DNA from: an uncultured Amaricoccus sp.
GTDB lineage: Bacteria; Pseudomonadota; Alphaproteobacteria; Rhodobacterales; Rhodobacteraceae
NCBI RefSeq assembly: GCF_937858865.1
Contig: NZ_CALLYO010000575.1
Coordinates: 1-10,534, forward strand
Reading direction: 5' to 3'
Length of the DNA stretch: 10,534 nt
Below the pieces are notes generated by a model. The model had not been told where the DNA came from. It searched no databases and saw nothing but the letters and a program-made list of their open reading frames with translations. Below are positions 4,766 through 10,534 of this stretch, piece by piece; the first letter of the stretch is position 1, and each line of letters opens with the position of its first letter. Both the position numbers and the translations under genes were made by a program.

Positions 4766-7498
4766 ATGCAGGGAATCGAAGGGGTGAGCCAGAGCGACCA
4801 AAGCCGAGCCCTCGCGCTCAGCACGGTGGCCTTCACCATCTGTTTCGCCGTCTGGACGATCTTCGCGATCATCGGCGTCGAGATCAAATCCGAGCTTGGC
4901 CTCACCGAGACCCAGTTCGGGTTGCTGGTCGCGACGCCGGTCCTGACTGGCTCCTTGATCCGGCTGATGCTCGGCATCTGGACCGAGCAGTACGGCGGGC
5001 GCCTCGTCTTCACCGCGCAGATGCTGCTGACCGCGCTGTCGACCTGGCTCCTGACCTACGCCGACAGCTATCCGACCTTCCTGCTCGCCGCGCTCGGCGT
5101 CGGGCTCGCCGGCGGATCCTTCGCGGTGGGCGTCGCCTACGTGTCGCGCTGGTACCCGAAGGAAAAGCAGGGCACGGCGCTCGGCATCTTCGGTGCCGGC
5201 AACGTGGGCGCCGCGGTCACCAAGTTCGGCGCGCCGCTGGTCCTCGTCGCCTACGGCTGGCAGACGGTGGCGCAGGTCTGGGCGCTCGCCCTCGTTGCCA
5301 TGGCGGTGATCTTCTGGCTGTTCGCCAAGGACGACCCGCAGTTCGCCGCCCGCCGCCGCAGCGGCGAGCGTCCCCCCTCGGTGGCGGCCCAGCTCGCGCC
5401 GCTGAAGAAGCTCCAGGTCTGGCGCTTCTCGCTCTACTACTTCTTCGTCTTCGGCGCCTTCGTGGCGCTCGCGCTCTGGCTGCCGCACTACCTGGTCGAC
5501 GTCTATCAGGTCGACATCCGCATGGCGGGCATGGCCGCGGCGGCATTCTCGCTTTCGGCGAGCCTCTTCCGCGCCTATGGCGGCCACCTCGCGGATCGGC
5601 ACGGCGCGCGGACGGTCATGTACTGGACCTTCGGCTTCTCGATGATCCTGCTGCTGATGTTGTCCTATCCGCCGTCCGATTACGTGATCCACGGCCGCGA
5701 GGGACCGATCGTCTTCTCGACCTCGATGGGCTTCGTCCCGTTCATCCTGACGATCTTCACCCTCGGCTTCTTCATGTCGCTCGGCAAGGCGGCGGTCTAC
5801 AAGCACATTCCCGTCTACTATCCCGAGCATGTCGGCGCGGTCGGCGGTCTCGTCGGCATGATCGGCGGCCTCGGCGGCTTCGTGCTGCCGATCATCTTCG
5901 GCGCGCTCCTCGACCTCACCGGCATCTACACGAGCTGCTTCGCCTTCCTCTTCCTCCTCGTCGGAATGGCGCTGACCTGGATGCACCTCGCCATCCGCAA
6001 CATGGAGCGCTCCGCCCAGACGACCTCTCGCGACGCGCTGCCCGAGCTGCCCGAGTTCGCCGAGATCCACGTCCCCGGCCGCACCGTCATGCCGAGCGTG
6101 CTCGAGGACTGGCGGCCGGAGGATCCCGAGTTCTGGGAGACCACCGGCCGGCGCATCGCGCGGCGCAACCTCTGGCTCTCGATCCCGGCACTGCTGCTCG
6201 CCTTCGCCGTCTGGATGGTCTGGTCGGTCGTGGTGGCCCGCCTGCCCGCGATCGGCTTCGATTTCACCCCCGGCCAGCTCTTCTGGCTGGCGGCCCTGCC
6301 GGGCCTCTCCGGCGCCACGCTGCGCATCTTCTACAGCTTCATGGTGCCGATCTTCGGCGGGCGCCTTTGGACGACCCTCTCGACCGCCTCGCTGCTCCTG
6401 CCGGCCCTCGGCATCGGCTACGCGGTGCAGAACCCCGAGACCCCCTACCTCATCTTCCTCGTCCTGGCGCTCCTCTGCGGCTTCGGCGGCGGCAACTTCG
6501 CCTCCTCGATGGCCAACATCTCCTTCTTCTTCCCCAAGGCCGAGAAGGGCCACGCGCTCGCGCTGAACGCCGGGCTTGGCAATCTCGGCGTGTCCGTGGG
6601 GCAGTTCCTGGTCCCGCTGGTCATCACCATGGGCGTCTTCGGCGCCCTCGGCGGCCAGCCGCAGACGATGAGCGAAGGGGGCCAGCTCTGGATGCAGAAC
6701 GCCGGCTTCATCTGGGTGCCCTTCATCCTCGCCGCGACCGTGGCCTGCTGGCTCGGCATGAACGACATCGCCGACGCCAAGGCCTCCTTCGCCGACCAGG
6801 CGGTGATCTTCAACCGCAAGCACAACTGGCTGATGTGCATCCTCTACACCGGCACCTTCGGCAGCTTCATCGGCTACTCCGCCGGCTTCCCGCTGCTGAC
6901 CAAGCTGCAGTTCCCCGAGGTGAACGCGCTGCAGTTCGTCTTCCTCGGCCCGCTGGTCGGCGCCCTCAGCCGCGCCGGCACGGGATGGGTGTCGGACCGC
7001 TTCGGCGGCGGCCGGGTCACCTTCTGGGTCTTCGTCGGCATGATCGCCGCGGTCTTCGGGGTGATCTTCTTCCTCGGCATCGAGGGGCCCGGCGCCTTCT
7101 GGGGCTTCTTCGCCTGCTTCATGGCGCTCTTCTTCCTGACCGGCGTCGGCAACGCCTCCACCTTCCAGATGATCCCGGTCATCATGGGGCGCGAGGTGCC
7201 GCGGCTGATGCCCCAGCTGCAGGCCGACGACCTCCGCCGGCAGTCCGACCGCGAGTCGGCGGCGATCATCGCCTTCACCTCGGCGATCGCCGCCTATGGC
7301 GCCTTCTTCATCCCCAAGGCCTACGGCACGTCGATCTCGATGACCGGGGGCCCGGTGGCGGCGCTCTGGGGCTTCCTCGGCTTCTACGTGCTATGCCTCG
7401 CCATCACCTATGTCTATTATACCCGACGCGGCGGCCTGCTCTACGACATCGAGCGCCGCCTGAGCCAGCCCCAACTCGCCCCCGCGCCGGCCGAGTAA
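4766..7498 (+). CDS. narK: NarK double transporter: fused NarK1-type and NarK2-type nitrate/nitrite carriers
   Basis: Inner-membrane protein of 910 residues, about twice the length of a single NarK, made of two major-facilitator domains of about 12 helices each. Domain 1 spans about 15-410, a cytosolic linker about 411-466 follows, and domain 2 spans about 467-888. Each domain keeps the nitrate signature (GAGNVG at 143-148; GLGNLG at 603-608) and both substrate-binding arginines (Arg66 and Arg269; Arg520 and Arg736), so both halves look active. In Paracoccus such a fusion combines a proton-linked nitrate importer (first half) with a nitrate/nitrite antiporter (second half); the same division is inferred here. 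The ATG at 4766 follows GGAGGA at 4756-4761; a TTG at 4652 is in frame but would translate across the activator box. narG begins ten bases after the stop, so they form one operon: this protein supplies nitrate to the cytoplasmic reductase and exports nitrite. Confidence 0.96.
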   Translation: MQGIEGVSQSDQSRALALSTVAFTICFAVWTIFAIIGVEIKSELGLTETQFGLLVATPVLTGSLIRLMLGIWTEQYGGRLVFTAQMLLTALSTWLLTYADSYPTFLLAALGVGLAGGSFAVGVAYVSRWYPKEKQGTALGIFGAGNVGAAVTKFGAPLVLVAYGWQTVAQVWALALVAMAVIFWLFAKDDPQFAARRRSGERPPSVAAQLAPLKKLQVWRFSLYYFFVFGAFVALALWLPHYLVDVYQVDIRMAGMAAAAFSLSASLFRAYGGHLADRHGARTVMYWTFGFSMILLLMLSYPPSDYVIHGREGPIVFSTSMGFVPFILTIFTLGFFMSLGKAAVYKHIPVYYPEHVGAVGGLVGMIGGLGGFVLPIIFGALLDLTGIYTSCFAFLFLLVGMALTWMHLAIRNMERSAQTTSRDALPELPEFAEIHVPGRTVMPSVLEDWRPEDPEFWETTGRRIARRNLWLSIPALLLAFAVWMVWSVVVARLPAIGFDFTPGQLFWLAALPGLSGATLRIFYSFMVPIFGGRLWTTLSTASLLLPALGIGYAVQNPETPYLIFLVLALLCGFGGGNFASSMANISFFFPKAEKGHALALNAGLGNLGVSVGQFLVPLVITMGVFGALGGQPQTMSEGGQLWMQNAGFIWVPFILAATVACWLGMNDIADAKASFADQAVIFNRKHNWLMCILYTGTFGSFIGYSAGFPLLTKLQFPEVNALQFVFLGPLVGALSRAGTGWVSDRFGGGRVTFWVFVGMIAAVFGVIFFLGIEGPGAFWGFFACFMALFFLTGVGNASTFQMIPVIMGREVPRLMPQLQADDLRRQSDRESAAIIAFTSAIAAYGAFFIPKAYGTSISMTGGPVAALWGFLGFYVLCLAITYVYYTRRGGLLYDIERRLSQPQLAPAPAE

Positions 7499-7508
7499 GG
7501 AGACAGCC

Positions 7509-10500
7509 ATGAGCCATCTGCTCGACCGCCTGAACTTCCTGCAGAAGAAGAGCCTCGGCACCTTCGCGGACGGCCACGGCGAGACCACCCGCGAAAGCCG
7601 CGCCTGGGAGGAGGTCTACCGGAACCGCTGGCGCCACGACAAGATCGTGCGCTCGACGCACGGGGTGAACTGCACCGGCTCCTGCTCGTGGAAGATCTAC
7701 GTCAAGAGCGGCATCGTCACCTGGGAGACCCAGCAGACCGACTATCCCCGCACCCGGCCGGACCTGCCGAACCACGAGCCGCGCGGCTGCGCCCGCGGCG
7801 CGAGTTACAGCTGGTACCTTTACTCCGCTAACCGGGTGAAGACGCCGCTCGTCCGCGCGCGCCTGCTCAAGATCTGGCGCCGGATGCGCGAGACGCTGAG
7901 CCCGGTGAAGGCCTGGGAGGCGATCCAAGCCGACCCTGCACTCAGGGCGGACTATACCCGCCTCCGCGGCAAGGGCGGCTTCGTGCGGGCGAGCTGGGAC
8001 GAGGCGACCGAGATCGTCGCCGCCGCCAACGCCTACACCACCAGGCGCTACGGCCCGGATCGGGTGTTCGGCTTCTCGCCGATCCCGGCGATGTCGATGA
8101 TCTCCTACGCCGCCGGCTCGCGCTACCTGAGCCTGCTCGGCGGCACCTGCATGTCCTTCTACGACTGGTACTGCGACCTGCCGCCCTCCTCGCCGCAGAC
8201 CTGGGGCGAGCAGACCGACGTGCCGGAGAGTGCGGACTGGTACAACGCCGGCTTCCTGATCCTCTGGGGCTCGAACGTGCCGCAGACCCGCACCCCGGAC
8301 GCCCACTTCTACACCGAGGCGCGCTACCGCGGCGCCAAGTCGGCGGTGATCTGCCCCGACTATTCCGAGGCCTCGAAGTTCGCCGACATCTGGCTCTCGC
8401 CGAAGCAGGGCACCGACTCGGCGCTCGCCATGGCGATGGGCCACGTCATCCTGCGCGAGTTCCACCTCGACCGGCAGGCCGAGTATTTCGAGGACTACGC
8501 CCGGCGCTACACCGACATGCCGATGCTGGTGCGCCTCGACGAGACGGACGGGCGCTTCGTGCCGGGTCGCATGCTGCGCGCCGCGGACTTCGCCGACGGG
8601 CTCGGCGAGGCGAACAACCCCGACTGGAAGACGGTGGCCTGGGACGAGGCCTCCGGCCGCCTCGTGGTCCCGAACGGCTCGGTCGGCTTCCGCTGGGGCG
8701 AGCAGGGTAAGTGGAACCTCGAGGAGAGGGCGGCAGCCTCCGACGTCAGCCTGCGGCTCAGCCAGATCCTCGAGGAGCACCGCGACGACGTCGTCGGCGT
8801 CGACTTCCCCTATTTCGGCGGCGCCGCCAGCGAGCATTTCGTGAAGTGCAAGCACCCGGAGGTGCTGACCCGCAACGTCCCGGTGCGGCGCATCCAGCTC
8901 AAGGACGGCGAGGCGCTCGTGGCCACCGTCTTCGACCTCTTCTGCGCCAACTACGGCCTCGACCGCGGGCTCGGCGGCGACTGGGTGACCGCCGACTACG
9001 ACGCCGACGTGCCCTACACGCCGGCCTGGGCGGAGAAGATCACCGGGGTGAAGCGGCAGGCCATCGTCACCGTGGCCCGCGAGTTCGCGCTGAACGCCGA
9101 GAAGACCAGGGGCCGCTCCATGGTCATCCTCGGGGCTGGCCTGAACCACTGGTACCATATGGACATGAACTACCGCGGCATCATCAACATGTTGGTGATG
9201 TGCGGCTGCGTCGGCCAGTCGGGCGGCGGCTGGAGCCACTATGTCGGCCAGGAGAAGCTGCGCCCGCAGACCGGATGGACGGCGCTCGCCTTCGCCCTCG
9301 ACTGGGCCCGCCCGCCCAGGCACATGAACTCGACCAGCGCCTGGTACGCCCATACCGACCAGTGGCGCTACGAGACGCTGACCGCCAGGGAGATCCTCAG
9401 CCCGACCGCGCCCGCGGGAGACTGGGACGCGAGCATCATCGACTTCAACATCCGCGCCGAGCGCATGGGCTGGCTGCCCTCCGCGCCGCAGCTCAAGACC
9501 AACCCGCTCGAGGTCGGGCGGGCGGTGAAGGCGGCCGGCATCGAGGCGCGCGACCATGTTGCCGAGGCGCTCAAGGCCGGCAGCCTCGAGCTGTCCTGCG
9601 AAGACCCGGACGCGCCGGAGAACTGGCCGCGTAACCTCTTCGTCTGGCGCTCGAACCTGCTCGGCTCGTCCGGCAAGGGGCACGAGTATTTCCTCAAGCA
9701 CCTGCTCGGCACCGAGCACGGCGTGCTCGGCAAGGATCTCGGCGACGAGGGCCGGGTGCGGTCCAAGGAGGCCCGCTGGCACGAGACGGCGCCCGAGGGC
9801 AAGCTCGACCTCCTCGTCACCCTCGACTTCCGCATGTCGACGACGGCGGTCTATTCCGACATCGTGCTGCCGACCGCGTCCTGGTACGAGAAGGACGACC
9901 TCAACACCTCGGACATGCATCCCTTCATCCACCCGCTGCAGGCGGCGGTGGATCCGGCCTACGAGAGCCGCTCGGACTGGGAGATCTTCAAGTCCATCGC
10001 ACGCAAGTTCTCCGAGGTGGCGCCCGAGGTGCTCGGGGTCGAGACCGACATCGTCGCCGTGCCGATCCTGCACGACAGCCCGGCCGAGATCGCCCAGCCG
10101 GACGTGCTCGACTGGAAGCGCGGCGAGTGCGAGCTCGTCCCCGGCAGGACCGCGCCGAACTTCGTCGCCGTCGAGCGCGACTATCCGAACCTCTACAAGC
10201 GCTTCACCGCGCTTGGCCCGCTGATGGAGAGGATCGGCAACGGCGGCAAGGGCATCTCCTGGGACACCAAGGACGAGGTGCATCACCTGCGCGACCTCAA
10301 CGAGCCGGTCACCGAGGAGGGGCCGACCAAGGGAATGGCGCGCATCGAGACGGCGATCGACGCCGCCGAGGTGATCCTGATGCTCGCCCCCGAGACCAAC
10401 GGCGAGGTCGCCGTGAAGGCCTGGCAGGCGCTCGGCAAGGCCACCGGCCGCGACCATACCCATCTCGCCGAGGTCAAGGAGGACGAGAAGATCCGCTTCC

Positions 10501-10534
10501 GCGACATCGCCGCCCAGCCGCGCAAGATCATCTC
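7509..10534 (+). CDS. narG: Respiratory nitrate reductase alpha subunit NarG (partial, 3' end outside window)
   Basis: Catalytic molybdenum subunit of the membrane-bound NarGHI complex; reduces nitrate to nitrite on the cytoplasmic face using quinol electrons. About 1008 codons are visible, of about 1250 in the family; the frame is open and matches NarG without a break to the right edge, ending in the conserved RDIAAQPRKII segment. Residues His51, Cys55, Cys59 and Cys94 (RSTHGVNCTGSC and RGCARGA) are the ligands of the FS0 [4Fe-4S] cluster, with His as one ligand as in E. coli. The molybdenum-ligand Asp lies at about 223 in YDWYCDLPP. Other hallmark blocks are WGSNVPQTRTPDAH, GAGLNHWYHMDMNYRG, CVGQSGGGW and LLGSSGKGHE. 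The start ATG follows AGGAGA at 7498-7503, which overlaps the narK stop codon, so translation is coupled. narH, narJ and narI are expected just beyond the window. Confidence 0.98.
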   Translation, partial: MSHLLDRLNFLQKKSLGTFADGHGETTRESRAWEEVYRNRWRHDKIVRSTHGVNCTGSCSWKIYVKSGIVTWETQQTDYPRTRPDLPNHEPRGCARGASYSWYLYSANRVKTPLVRARLLKIWRRMRETLSPVKAWEAIQADPALRADYTRLRGKGGFVRASWDEATEIVAAANAYTTRRYGPDRVFGFSPIPAMSMISYAAGSRYLSLLGGTCMSFYDWYCDLPPSSPQTWGEQTDVPESADWYNAGFLILWGSNVPQTRTPDAHFYTEARYRGAKSAVICPDYSEASKFADIWLSPKQGTDSALAMAMGHVILREFHLDRQAEYFEDYARRYTDMPMLVRLDETDGRFVPGRMLRAADFADGLGEANNPDWKTVAWDEASGRLVVPNGSVGFRWGEQGKWNLEERAAASDVSLRLSQILEEHRDDVVGVDFPYFGGAASEHFVKCKHPEVLTRNVPVRRIQLKDGEALVATVFDLFCANYGLDRGLGGDWVTADYDADVPYTPAWAEKITGVKRQAIVTVAREFALNAEKTRGRSMVILGAGLNHWYHMDMNYRGIINMLVMCGCVGQSGGGWSHYVGQEKLRPQTGWTALAFALDWARPPRHMNSTSAWYAHTDQWRYETLTAREILSPTAPAGDWDASIIDFNIRAERMGWLPSAPQLKTNPLEVGRAVKAAGIEARDHVAEALKAGSLELSCEDPDAPENWPRNLFVWRSNLLGSSGKGHEYFLKHLLGTEHGVLGKDLGDEGRVRSKEARWHETAPEGKLDLLVTLDFRMSTTAVYSDIVLPTASWYEKDDLNTSDMHPFIHPLQAAVDPAYESRSDWEIFKSIARKFSEVAPEVLGVETDIVAVPILHDSPAEIAQPDVLDWKRGECELVPGRTAPNFVAVERDYPNLYKRFTALGPLMERIGNGGKGISWDTKDEVHHLRDLNEPVTEEGPTKGMARIETAIDAAEVILMLAPETNGEVAVKAWQALGKATGRDHTHLAEVKEDEKIRFRDIAAQPRKII

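Noticed and set aside
4667..6823. 718-codon open frame on the - strand opposite narK
   Set aside because: It is antisense to the transporter and consists of Glu/Asp/Arg/His-rich low-complexity residues with no family resemblance, as expected of a shadow frame.
4621..7512. 963-codon + strand open frame overlapping narK in another frame
   Set aside because: It is Arg/Pro/Ala-rich without membrane helices, whereas the overlapping frame encodes an unmistakable NarK.
7404..10463. 1019-codon open frame on the - strand opposite narK end and narG
   Set aside because: It lies antisense to the strongly conserved narG. Its composition (His, Gly, Arg, Ala, Val, Asp rich, low complexity) is the mirror image expected from GC-rich third positions, and it has no recognisable domain.
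1..10534. CRISPR arrays, tRNA or rRNA genes, insertion sequences, attachment sites
   Set aside because: No regularly spaced repeats, RNA gene signatures, transposase-like proteins or paired terminal repeats were seen.

Overview
The window reads as a chromosomal piece of a high-GC alphaproteobacterium capable of nitrate respiration (denitrifier or nitrate respirer). This rests on strong G/C bias at third codon positions, a heme-type FixL/FixJ/FixK oxygen cascade, a double-length NarK and a membrane-type NarG. The genus cannot be fixed from the sequence alone.

Layout. The first ~80 bases look like the tail of an unidentified gene. From 256 to 3650, on the + strand, lies an oxygen-signalling block: fixL (two PAS domains, heme ligand His present), fixJ ten bases later, a stand-alone receiver protein closely resembling the FixJ receiver, and a FixK-type Crp/Fnr regulator without iron-sulfur cysteines. 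A 174-base gap holding short inverted and direct repeats follows. A second Crp/Fnr-family regulator then points back at fixK on the - strand (3825-4520). Across a 245-base divergent promoter region, narK (a fusion of two 12-helix transporters) and narG run rightward; narG leaves the window at its right edge, with about 1008 codons visible.

How they work together (established family knowledge plus inference). Low oxygen releases O2 from the FixL heme, FixL phosphorylates FixJ, and FixJ activates fixK. FixK and the second regulator both carry the Glu-x-x-Ser-Arg recognition signature that reads TTGAT half-sites. The divergent region has two such sites. One (TTGACacagATCAA) is suitably placed upstream of narK. 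The other is a perfect TTGATatttATCAA palindrome that overlaps the predicted -10 element of the - strand regulator, an arrangement expected to repress that gene. The likely result is a micro-aerobic and nitrate/nitrite-responsive switch that turns on nitrate import and respiration, with no NarXL pair seen in the window.

Nothing here is a wholly new system. The points most worth a second look are the extra receiver between fixJ and fixK, the opposed use of two FNR-type boxes, and the physical joining of the Fix oxygen cascade to a nar operon.
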